From NCBI RefSeq assembly GCF_963662255.1, contig NC_085074.1:1922001-1986000 (forward strand): a DNA stretch of 64,000 bases, read 5' to 3'. This document shows, piece after piece, positions 12,490 through 22,745 of this stretch (positions within the stretch are counted from its first letter, which is position 1; the number at the start of each line of letters is the position of its first letter). The stretch comes from Cinclus cinclus (Eukaryota; Chordata; Aves; Passeriformes; Cinclidae). Below the pieces are notes generated by a model. It was not told the origin of the DNA. It searched no databases and worked only from the letters and a program-made list of their open reading frames with translations. The translations under genes and the position numbers were made by a program.

Positions 12490-13128
12490 GGGCAGGGAAA
12501 GAGGAAATGGGATTTATTTATCCAGGGATCCTTCCCCAGGGCAGGGAAAGAGGAAATGGGATTTATTTATCCAGGGATCCTTCCCCAAGGCAGGGAAAGA
12601 GGAAATGGGATTTATTTATCCAGGGATCATTCCCCAGGGCAGGGAAAGAGGAAATGGGATTTATTTATCCAGGGATCATTCCCCAGGGCAGGGAAAGAGG
12701 AAATTGGATTTATTTATCCAGGGATCCTTCCCCAAGGCAGGGAAAGAGGAAATGGGATTTATTTATCCAGGGATCCTTCCCCAGGGCAGGGAAAGAGGAA
12801 ATGGGATTTATTTATCCAGGGATCATTCCCCAGGGCAGGGAAAGAGGAAATGGGATTTATTTATCCAGGGATCATTCCCCAGGGCAGGGAAAGAGGAAAT
12901 GGGATTTATTTATCCAGGGATCCTTCCCCAGGGCAGGGAAAGGAGGAAATGGGATTTATTTATCCAGGGATCCTTCCCCAGGGCAGGGAAAGGAGGAAAT
13001 GGGATTTATTTATCCAGGGATCATTCCCCAGGGCAGGGAAAGAGGAAATGGGATTTATTGATCCAGGGATCATTCCCCAAGGCAGGGAAAGAGGAAATGG
13101 GATTTATTGATCCAGGGATCCTTCCCCA
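12490..13128. repeat. 49-bp minisatellite, 13 copies
   Basis: Eleven 49-bp and two 50-bp units (copies 10 and 11 have one extra G) fill 639 bp. Units start GGGCAGGGAAAGAGGAAATG and end with ATCCTTCCCCA or ATCATTCCCCA. 49 is not a multiple of three and no unit carries a + strand stop, so all three + frames stay open and encode cyclic versions of the same 49-residue repeat. These frames (about 184-221 codons) are best read as artefacts. Confidence 0.98.
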
Positions 13129-13458
13129 GGGCAGGGATCAGGGCAGTGCACATCTCCCAGGCTGGAAAGGAGGGCTCAGATGTCCTCACACCAAACACCT
13201 CTGAAGGAGCACAGAGCAAACTGTGAGCTCTGGAACGAGAATAAAACACTCCACATGAAGAGCTGTGTATCATGTTATGGACAATAACTGCACTTTGTGG
13301 CTCACTCTCTTCTCAGGAGGATCCCGGGCACTGAATGTAAAAGGTTTGGCCAAGATGATTGAGTAGGGGTTTGATTTAACTTCACACATTTTCTCTCCTT
13401 GATTCTGGGCAGGAAAATTCCCCGGATCTGGATGAAACTCAGCTCCTGTGTGAAGTGT
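13129..13458. other. single-copy DNA, no gene seen
   Basis: A partial 49-bp unit remnant at 13129-13137, then ordinary sequence up to the solo LTR. Confidence 0.5.
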
Positions 13459-13698
13459 TGTGGTGGTTTGTTGTGATTTCCTGAAATTTTTACCTGCCGA
13501 GACCTGGGCAGTCTTCCAGTGTATCTGACACTGTGATCTGAGGAAAAGTGATCTAAAGTCTTATTCTGAGGTTTTATTTCTTATAGCTTCTAGTAATAGA
13601 GTTTCTCTTTGTGCCATTTAAGCTGAGCCTGTCTTGCCTTCCTCCTAATCCTGTCTCACAGCAGGAAAATTTCAAATTGGTGAACCAAAACCACTACA
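13459..13698 (+). mobile_element. solo ERV LTR with 5-bp target duplication
   Basis: A 240-bp unit begins TGTGGTGG and ends CCACTACA, imperfect inverted termini with TG...CA ends. It is flanked on both sides by AGTGT (13454-13458 and 13699-13703), a 5-bp target-site duplication. The internal text GCCATTTAAGCTGAGCCTGT resembles songbird ERV LTR ends. No internal retroviral region follows, so it is a solo LTR. The orientation comes from that remembered resemblance. Confidence 0.8.
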
Positions 13699-13703
13699 AG
13701 TGT

Positions 13704-16235
13704 TTTACACAGCCAGGCTCCAGGTGCTTCCTCAAGGACTGAAAATCAATGAAAACCACCCTCCTTCACCCAGAAATCTGAAATAAAGACCACCACTGGC
13801 TGCAGCAATGTGCTGCGTTCAGCATTCCAGCTTCAGGATCACACTGGCAGGGAAGGAACTGAGGGAATTCCATGAGGAAAGGCACTGGTGGTGATTAAAG
13901 CAGCCAAGAGCCATCAGGGGAAGAGCTGCACTCACTCAGTTTATTATTCCAGCACCATCCCTGGGTTTGGTTTGCAGGGTTTTATCAGGAGCTGGTGAAG
14001 GGCGAGCCCTGGGCGCAGCGCAGGGCGGCTCTGGAGAGGACCAGGGTGACACCCTGGTGTTAAAAAAGGACGTGGGAAGGTTTCTGCACATGTCAGGGGC
14101 TGTGGAAATGCTGCTGTTTGTTGTTAGAAGCGGAGCCCAGAGGTTGTGCCCATCACAGAGCAGCCCCTGGACCTGGGCAAACACCCCGGGCTCAGGAGCA
14201 GATCCCAGTTTGGTGGCACCCACCAGCCCAGAGCCCTGCTGGGAGCTCTCCAGCACACCCAGCGCCCCTCAGGTGTCTCCAGAGCCTGGATAAAGGTCTC
14301 GTTATTGAAATTCCACTGCTTGATCCTGACTGAAAGGCCAGGCAGGCAATTACAGCATTTCCCATTGCTGTTCTCTGCCAGGGAGAAGCAGAGGTGATAA
14401 TCACAAGGTGCCTGTGCCCAGTCACATCCCTGTCCTCCTCCAGCACTGCATTTTACTTTCAATTCAAAAATAAAGTTCCTTCTATTTCCTTTCCATTTCC
14501 CATGGAAACATGCCTTCTGTGCACTCATTTTGCCCTTCACGAAACTCTTCCCTCTACTTTTTCCTTTCCTTACCCTTTAAATTAAAATTTTTGAGCGCTG
14601 GCACTGCATTAACACAACTTCATCCTTCTCTCAAAGGCTGTTTAAATTCTTCCCCGCACCAGGCAACACTTCACATTTTCTGTGAATTTGTCTTTCAATG
14701 GACGTCACCTAAAAAGAAGATAAAGTTGTTTTCTTTAGCATTTGATATATGCAACAATCCTGCTCACCTCAATAAAATAAAAATGGATAATTGCCGACCT
14801 GAAAGCCATAATTTGCATTAATATTGTGATTTTGCAGCTCTTCTGCAGGCAGGGATGGAGTGGTGGCCTCAGCATTTGTGCCTCCTTTAGGTGGGCAGGG
14901 AGAAATATTGCAGCTCCCACCCATCCTCCCTGAGCATCTCGAGCAGAATATCCCTGATTAGATTTGGGAACTGGCCTGGAATTGGCTTTATCAATGATCC
15001 CCATTTCCTGGATAATGGAATTAATTTATTCATTAAAATGTTATCTAATTATTGAGAAGAAATCTCCATCCTGAGAGTGAGATAACAGCAGCTCTGCTTC
15101 CCATCTTCCCCCTTAGCAGGACTTTTAACTGGCAATATTGGGTAGTGATTTTATTATTGCCATTATTCAATTCAGTCAAGCTTCTTTTTTTTTTTTATCT
15201 TCTTTGTACTCTGTTTACACTTTTTAATGAGGTTTTAATCTTCCCTGACGTGTTTATTCAGGTTATTTATTTTACAAAAGGAAAGGGCCTTAAGTATAAC
15301 TGAGGAAATCAATGTTAGGGTTTTTTTTTTCAACCTGGATCTGAATCTCTTTCTAATTCTCCTTTTAAAATATTCTTCAGTCTGAGGGGAAGAAAACACA
15401 CAGGGTTCTGGGGAACGTTTGAGAAAAGGATGGAGATTTTTAGATTAATTCAAGTAGAACTCAAATTCTTAGGGAAGAATGGTGAATTCTACAAATCCCC
15501 CTAAGAAAAATTGATTGCAAAATATTAACTTGAGCCTCCAGAGATTTTAAATCAAAGCGCATTAAATTCCAAGACAAACCTGGAGCTGGCACTGGCCAGG
15601 GCACATCAGCATTCCCTGAAATTCCAGCAGTGCTTTGTTCTTTCCCATTTGCTCCTGCAGCGTTTGCACTCCTTGGTGGGGTTTGGGTTTGGAGGGAAAT
15701 CCCAGCAGAGGATGAGTGTCTGGATTTCCAGGGGATGACCTGGAACTGGCTGTGGGTTTAGGAGCTCTCAGCAATGCAGAGCTGGGGCTGAGGGGTCTCA
15801 GGGAGGGGAGGAAATTCTGCACCCCTGGAAAACCCCAGAGCAGAGAAACCGAGGCAGAGGAATCAGCCTGGACCCGCTGGGGTGCGAAGGGAATCCTGTC
15901 CTTGCAGTGTGGAACAAAGGGAATAGGGATTGTCTGCTGGAATCTCCACAGCACCCCGAATCCATCCCCCAGGGGGTTTCTGTTCCTCCTCTGCCCACAC
16001 CGCACCCGGGCGGGACCCGGGGGATTCCTCCTGTGGGGCTGGGAATTCACCGAAATTTGGGGAGTTCCGTAATTCCGCTCGCGTCCCACATCTCACGTGC
16101 ACAGCCCTGCTGCTGCTCCCTGGATCCAGGAGCCCTGGAGCCCCATGGAAAGGTTTTTAGGGCTGGAAGGAGCCTCGGGGCTGATCTCAGCAGCATTTTG
16201 GGGTGAAACGCTTTTATCGGGTCTCTGTTCGTGCC
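13704..16235. other. single-copy DNA with a G+C-rich part
   Basis: No gene recognised. A T run lies near 15185-15198. Positions 13960-14300 and 15600-16230 are richer in G+C, with a small CpG cluster near 15990-16095 (CACCCGGGCGGGACCCGG, CTCGCGTCCCACATCTCACG). Many overlapping open frames reflect base composition. The CpG cluster is too short for a confident CpG island. Confidence 0.5.
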
Positions 16236-16370
16236 CGCGGAATTCCCCATCCCTGGAAGTGTCCGAGGCCAGACTGGAGCAACCTGGGATAGTGGAAGGT
16301 GTCTCTGCCCATCCTGACCAGGATTTAAGGTCCCTTCCAACCCAAACCATTCCGTAACTCTGGGATTATT
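16236..16370 (+). mobile_element. CR1 LINE 3' end
   Basis: CATCCCTGGAAGTGTCCGAG, GGGATAGTGGAAGGTGTCTC and GGTCCCTTCCAACCCAAACC follow in the sense order of a CR1 3' terminus, ending ATTCCGTAACTCTGGG. Confidence 0.85.
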
Positions 16371-19022
16371 TGCTCCAGACCTGCTCCAGCACCTCTGCAA
16401 GGGAAGGAGGGTGAAAATTAGGAATTGAAATCCATTCCCTACAGAGCACCTCAGAAGGATTTCTGCCTTTAACACTTGTCATGCTGAATATCCCCCTCCT
16501 CCCTTCTGGAGGAAGTTAATAAGATGCTTCCCATTTAATTTTTGGAGCAACGGAAGTATTTAAAGAACATTAATGGAGTCAGACTTAATTTACTCTTTTT
16601 CCAATTTTTCCCCCCCTGACTTGCAATCATTTTTCCTCTTCCTCATGCTTGTTAGCTATTATTTTGTAAGTGAATTGCTTCATTTCATTTAGTCCCAGAT
16701 TTAATTGTTCCTTATTGGAAATGTCAGCTTTCACAGTTCATTAATAAGGCACTGATGGGAAAAAAAAAAAAATAAAAAGCAAAAAAAGCCAGGAAAGAAG
16801 TGGGGATGGGGAGACATAAACTTGTCTGGCAAGGAACGAGGAGCTTTAGTTAATGCAGTGTCCAGAGAGAAGTTGGGAAATGCAAAGGTTTTTTCCTGGA
16901 GCTGATAATTCCCTGGATCAGTGGCTTCATCCTGCTGGATGGAACCACCTCGTTTAATGAATAATTACTGCCTTTAATCATCCCTGTGCCTCAGATGCTT
17001 TGAGGAAAATAAGAACAAAAACCACTCCCTGTTTTTCCAGTTGGAAAAACACTGAACCCATGAACCCAGGCCATGAAATCCTGCAGGGGTTCCTGTGGGG
17101 AGCCCTAAATTACCATTTTCCCCCCCAATTTACTCATTAAAAGAAAGAATGAAAACATATTAATTCTTTCTTTGCCGTGTAGAATGTGACTGAAATAATT
17201 AATTGCCCCAATGGTTTTTTCCTCAGTGCTGACATTAAAGATTTTCCTAAGTTTAGCAGGGGCTTTGCTAAGTTTGAAACCAAAATGTTGAGGTTTTTTT
17301 GAAGCAGTGGAACATCTGTGACAGTGATGGAAAAAGCCAGAATAAGGTTGTATCTGTCCATTAATTAAATTACATTAATTTTATTATTCTATTTATTATT
17401 ATAATTTTATTTCATCATTATTATTAATAATAATTATTATTATTGTAATTTATATATTAAGCTATCACACGTTATTTTACTATTATACTACTATTATTAT
17501 TACTATTACTAATATATAACCCCTTTATTTTAATTACTATCTTATTTCTATTTTAATTACTATATTACATTACTATTATATTAAAGTTGAAGTCTGATAA
17601 AATTTTGTCACTCCCACCAGTTAAGAAAGAAGAAAAACCCGAAATAATCCATGAAATCTTTATGACACAATGAAATCTAAACTTATTTATAAATTCAACA
17701 ACACTCCAACACTGCATGAATCTATCACCAAGGTCATAATATCCTGCAATCTGTCCTGTAATTGGGATATTTCCTCTGGAAAATACTTTTTAAGCTCAGT
17801 GTGGCTCATTTAGGATTTATGAACCCCTTACTATGAAATGGTTTTGCCTGCATGGTTTTGGGCTGCCTTCTGCTGCTCCCACATGTTTAAATTAAAAGCT
17901 CTTAACAGTTTTGGGGGGAAGAAAAACAAAACAAAACAAAAGGCAATTTATTTTTTTTTAATGAGTAAATAGTGCAAAGAGAATTGCAGAAGGAAAAAAA
18001 GAAATAGAAATAAACTTTTGTATATTTATGCAGATTCTTCAGAAAGACAAAGAAAAGAAAGAAACCAGCTTTGGTCTGGGGAATTTATTACTCATCAAAA
18101 GAGGCCAAATTGGCTCAATTTGCCATTACAGAAAGAAAAGGAGGATCTGCTCTTTTCCATAGACAAAGATATGAAAAGCTGGGCTGAAACCATGGAAAAT
18201 ATCCCCACTCTGAGCCTTGCAGATGGAGAATTCCCTTTTAAGAGAAAATATTTGATTTTTAAGGTCCCAGCTGAGCTTGATGTCAGTAATGGGCTCCTAT
18301 TCCCAGAGATGCAAATCAGTCACTGCTTCCTTCAAAAAGGAAACTAAAAAAAAAAAAAAAAAAGCCCCAGAGCAGCCCCAGGAGGTTTTTCCCTCAGTTT
18401 CCCCAAGGACACAGCACTGGGATAATCTTTCCTAAGAGGGGATTGATAGCTTTAAAGCCGGGTTTCAAAACCACTTTCAGATTTTAAGAAAACTACAATA
18501 TAAATGTAAAATATTTCTATAATAAACACTCAACTGTACAAACTATAATAATCTTCATTTTTTTTCCTTCAGAAGCAGCAAAGGCAAACATAATGCACAC
18601 GCTTATCAAGGTGAAATTATCCCATCTTGGAGAGGCTGTGAAGGGAAAATTCTAAGGTGGTATTTTCTTGGATGAAAGCTCCCATGCAAGTGTAAATTAT
18701 TATCATTAAAATAATGAATTCTTTGCCCGGTTTAAGCTTTGCGGCTCACTCTGGAATTGAAAAATGCTCCGTGCTCAATGGAACTCTGGGGTGTAATGTA
18801 AATTTTCCACAGCATTTGCTTTTCAGCTGAATTGTACCCGGACAAAACTCCGCTCCAGGCTGGGGAGGGAGCACCAAGCAAGAAGCAGCTGCCTCTCCAT
18901 TGGAATTCCTGGGAAATGGAGCTTGGTCATGGTCAGGAATTGTGTCCTGCTCAAATCTGGGTCAGGCAGAGCTGAGCTCTTGGGTGTTCTGGACCAGACA
19001 CTTTTTCTGAGGGAATTTCAGA
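16371..19022. other. AT-rich single-copy DNA, no gene seen
   Basis: Positions 17360-17585 are a low-complexity TTATTA/ATTACT-rich stretch. A-rich patches lie near 16760-16785 and 17920-17945. A 109-codon open frame at 18018-18347 ends directly in an A run (18345-18363) but has no recognisable domain. Positions 16480-16750 are AT-rich, repeat-free DNA of the sort often found in conserved non-coding regions; conservation cannot be judged here. Confidence 0.45.
18345..18363. repeat. poly-A tract
   Basis: Nineteen nucleotides, almost all A, directly after the stop of a 109-codon open frame. It could be a retroposition tail, but no flanking target duplication is evident. Confidence 0.8.
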
Positions 19023-19230
19023 GAATCCTGGGATGGTTTAGGTTGGAAGAACCTTAAATCCCATCAGTGCCACACCTGGCATGGCAGGGACACCTCCCAC
19101 TGTCCCAGGGAGCTCCAGCCCGGCCTTGGATACTCTCAGGGATCCAGGGGCAGCCTCGGCTCCTCTGGGAATTCCATCCTAGCCTCCCTCCCAGTATTTC
19201 TTCCCAAAATCCCATCTAAACCTGCACATG
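19023..19230 (-). mobile_element. CR1 LINE 3' fragment, tandem copy 1 of 3
   Basis: Starts GAATCCTGGGATGGTTTAGG, contains CAGGGACACCTCCCACTGTC and GGGATCCAGGGGCAGCCTCG, and ends CCTGCACATG. This is antisense CR1. It joins the next copy head-to-tail at an identical GAATCCTGG word. Confidence 0.85.
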
Positions 19231-19408
19231 GAATCCTGGAATGGATCCAGTTCCACCGTGGGTCCCACACTTTCCACTGTCCCAAGGTGCTCCAGCCTGG
19301 CCTTGGGTACTCTCAGGGATCCCAGCTGCCCTGGGAATTCCATCCCAGCTCCTCTTTGCCCTCACAGGAGAGAATTCCTTCCCAATATCCCATCCAAACC
19401 TGCACACG
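19231..19408 (-). mobile_element. CR1 LINE 3' fragment, tandem copy 2 of 3
   Basis: Starts GAATCCTGGAATGG and runs in the same CR1 order as copy 1 to CCAAACCTGCACACG. At 178 bp it is shorter than copy 1 and lacks the GGTTGGAAGG portion, so the three copies are not simple perfect duplicates. Confidence 0.8.
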
Positions 19409-19625
19409 GAATCCTGGATTGATTTGGGGTGGGAGGGACCTCAAAGCTCATCCAGTGCCACTGCAGGTCCCACACTTGGCCAGGTCCAGCCTGGCCTTGG
19501 ACACTCCCAGGGATCCAGGGGCAGCCACAGCTCCTCTGGGAATTCCATCGAGCCCCTCACCACCCTCACAGGGAAGAATTTCTCCCCAATTTCCAAACTA
19601 AATCTTCATGTGCCAGCTTTCATCA
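19409..19625 (-). mobile_element. CR1 LINE 3' fragment, tandem copy 3 of 3
   Basis: Starts GAATCCTGGATTGATTTGGG and continues through GGGAGGGACCTCAAAGCTCA and CCCTCACCACCCTCACAGGG. It extends further into the element than copies 1 and 2, possibly to about 19660. An open frame across copies 2-3 is repeat-derived. Confidence 0.8.
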
Positions 19626-21020
19626 ATCCCAAGAACCAAACCCGTTACCCAATTCCCATGGTGCTAATTCTTTAGCACTCATTTACAAACAAGATCTAAA
19701 TCCAAACTTTACCATGAGGATTTTTGTGAAGTTCTTTTGGCATTGAGAACAGTTCCTCCGTATTCCTTCCATATCACACTGACCAAGTTAATGAATGCAG
19801 AAAGAGCTGTTCACTGAGGGACTCTCCCACCCTTTCCCGATGATTTCTCCCTTTTGGTGGCTTTTATCCCAGCCTTTGTGCAGAGTGGGGCTCTCAGCCA
19901 TGGCAAGGAGTTCACAGGCCTTGCCCAGGGAATGGACATTGCTCCCTTGTTTCTTGTCTCTGAGGGGCTGTATCTGCTCACCCAACTGCCATGCTTGGTT
20001 GCTCTGGGTGCTGGAAACAATGAAGAAGTTAATTAAAAGCAAACAAAAGCAAGAGGAGTCGGACCCCTGCACCATCCATGCACAAATGTGAACCGAATAT
20101 TCAGTCTAGCAGAAGCAGCAAAAACCCTTTGAGATGCTGCTTTGGAGCTGCTCCAGCATCTCCTCCAAAACACGAGGTGCTGCTCTGAAATACCCAAATA
20201 TTTTTGTTGACTGAAGGGGATGTGTCAAGAAGGAGATAGGAAACCACCCAAGAGATAATGATAATTCCTGCCAGCGTTTACCTTGAGCTGTGCTTGCGGT
20301 GCAGTAAGTGCTTCACTGGCAGGGATCATATCCTTGATTCCAAGGGGAATTTCTATCCCTGAAAAATGTCAATATTCACATTCACTTGAACTTTTCTGCC
20401 CCATCCCTTCCCCCGGTGGGTTCAGTGCCTTGTCCTGCCGGGTCTGGGGTGTCGCTGCACTTCCTCCAGCTCCCGGGCACTCCTGCTGGAAATTCCAGCA
20501 TCCCAGGCTCGCCTCCCATCCAGGACAAAACCTCCCTGTGCCTCGTCCAGCCCTGGAGGATTCCCGAAACTGGGAGAAACGCTGGGCTGGGGAAAACTTC
20601 TGAGATTTCCAGGCTGAAAATGTGCAGCAGGATGGAGCAAACCTGGGGACGGGGCAGGGAGGGTACGGGGACAAAGGTGATTTCCTGATTATTGATTTAT
20701 TGATTACTGATTTCCTCATTACTGATTTACCTGGGTATCCAACCTCTCCCCTGTCCCAGCATTACTCTGACAAGGAACCTGACTGTAGGCAGGGAAGGAA
20801 CATCCTTGGAGCCTCCCTGCTTTCCACAGGCTCCTTTCTCTGCCACCCCCCTCACCTACAGCATCAACAGCTCTTCTGCCATTAAAAAACAAAACAAAAC
20901 AAACAAAAAACAAAAAAAACCCCACCCAAACAAACAATCAAACAAAAAAAAAACTAAAAAAAAATTCTGATTCAATATGTTTCTATTCTGGAAACTTAGT
21001 AAGAAAATATCCCTTGGCAT
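19626..21020. other. single-copy DNA with A-rich tail
   Basis: No gene recognised. Positions 20684-20735 contain an imperfect short tandem of GATTATTGATT/GATTACTGATT words. Positions 20882-20970 are A-rich (AAAAC and AAAC runs). Confidence 0.5.
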
Positions 21021-21211
21021 CGAAAAGAAAAGAAAAGGAAAGAAAAGGAAAGAAAAGGAAAGAAAAGAAAAGAAAAGAAAAGAAAAGAAAAGAAAAGAAA
21101 AGAAAAGAAAAGAAAAGAAAAGAAAAGAAAAGAAAAGAAAAGAAAAGAAAAGAAAAGAAAAGAAAAGAAAAGAAAAGAAAAGAAAAGAAAAGAAAAGAAA
21201 AGAAAAGAGAG
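21021..21211. repeat. (GAAAA)n polypurine array
   Basis: Begins with three GAAAAGGAAA decamers and then continues as perfect AGAAA-register pentanucleotides from 21061 to about 21206. The tract is pure purine. Lysine/glutamate- and phenylalanine/leucine-rich open frames on both strands are artefacts. Confidence 0.97.
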
Positions 21212-22431
21212 ACACTAATAGGAAAGTCAAGTAAATAACCAGGGCAGGTGAAAGTCATTCTGAGAAGTCTAAATGGTGTTTTCCAGTGATTAGGAAGGAA
21301 TAAATAAATTGATTGCCAGGCTGCAGATATTCCTGGGCAGTTTGGGAATGGGGAGAGCCAGGCTTTTGTGGGTTTTGTGGGCTACTGAACCTGGGCTCTC
21401 TGGCCTTTGGCAGGCCAGGGCTCCTGGCCGAGATCGCAGCAATTTCGGTGCCTGGTGTGGGGCAGGTGCTCAGGGTTTGGGGAGGCACTGCCCTCAGAGC
21501 GATTTGTGACATTCCAAACATCCCATTGGGATTCCCGGCACATAAATCTCATCTGCATACAACAGCACAACCGCCTGCGAGGAAAAAGGCAGTTATTTCC
21601 TTTTCCTAAATGTTTTTCCCTTTTCGGCTGTAAAACGTTACAATAATAAAAATAATAATCTCGGGGAAGAAGGGGGGGGGGACTGGAGTCCCACAAGGCG
21701 TTTGTCAAGGAGAGAAATAATTGTTAGCCAGAGCTGATTGAAGAGAAGGATTTTTTTTGCAGGCTGAGAAGCCATCCAGGAGATGCTCATCCCGGCACCC
21801 AGGCTCGTCGGGAACGGATAATTTGCTCATGAGCCCGTTCTGAAGGAGCCGATGCCGCTCTCCCCCCAGCCGTGCTAATTGTTTATTAACATACAGAAGA
21901 ACCCATGACCTTTAAACGCAGCTCTTTGTCCCTGGTAGGCAGAGAACATGAGCCCCAGCACAGAAAACTTGTCTGGGCCCCTTTTTATTTTTAGGAAAGT
22001 AACCTTTTTAAGCAAGGAACTCTTCATCAATAGCGTTTTCACACTCTATATTTAATAATCATGGGATTAAGCAGAAATGTGTTATTTGCTGCTTCATTTA
22101 GGATTCAAAATTCACCCGAAAGAATTGAGCCTATTTTGAGTGTTAAGGCATAGCCGTACAAATGGAAGAATTGGGGGAATTTAAAAACATATAAAAGAAG
22201 GTTTGAGGTGTTTCATAACAAGCACCAGAAGCACACATTGGTGTGTAAACTTTTTGAAGGGTGAATAGAATAAAATCAGGTTTGTTCCTGGGTTTTGCAT
22301 TGCTCCCACTCTCAGAATTGTATCTGATCTGTATCAGCTTGACTCTCGCTTTTCAAAGCCATTTCAAAGTTTGGGACATTTATTGCCTTTCCCGATGGGT
22401 TTGGTTTTTAAATCTCAGAGGCACAGAGCAG
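21212..22431. other. single-copy DNA, no gene seen
   Basis: A G run lies near 21672-21681. Positions 21730-21960 are repeat-free with CpGs and homeodomain-type words (TAATTG, TTAATCA-like), a possible conserved non-coding segment. This is composition-based inference only. Confidence 0.45.
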
Positions 22432-22745
22432 TTGTGGGTTGGAAGTGGAATGCAAATCCTCCACTGGAACTCCTCCGTGCAAAGCCCAGCTGGGACAGGC
22501 TGCCCATGGCCACGTCCAGGAGATGTTGAGTATCCCCATGGATGGAGAGGCCACAGCCCCTCTGGGAGATGTACTCCAGGGTTCAGCCTCTCTCAGGGCA
22601 GAGAATTTTAATTATGGCAAATGGAATTTCCTCTGTTTCAATCTTCACCCTCTTGCCCCGTGGCTGGGAATGACTCAGGAGAGGCTGGATCCACAATCCC
22701 ACCTCGCTCCCACCAGGGATCAGGGTGATAAAGGCACCTTCACCT
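22432..22745 (-). mobile_element. CR1 LINE fragment (distinct subfamily)
   Basis: Antisense CR1 wording: GTGGGTTGGAAGTGG, GGCCACGTCCAGGAGATGTT, GAGGCCACAGCCCCTCTGGG, then AAATGGAATTTCCTCTGTTT and GGAGAGGCTGGATCC. Order and spacing follow a longer CR1 3' region of another subfamily than the GGAATTCCATCC-type copies elsewhere in the window. Confidence 0.7.

Noticed and set aside
15950..16095. CpG island / promoter
   Set aside because: Only about 150 bp is CpG-dense and there is no adjacent exon or promoter layout.
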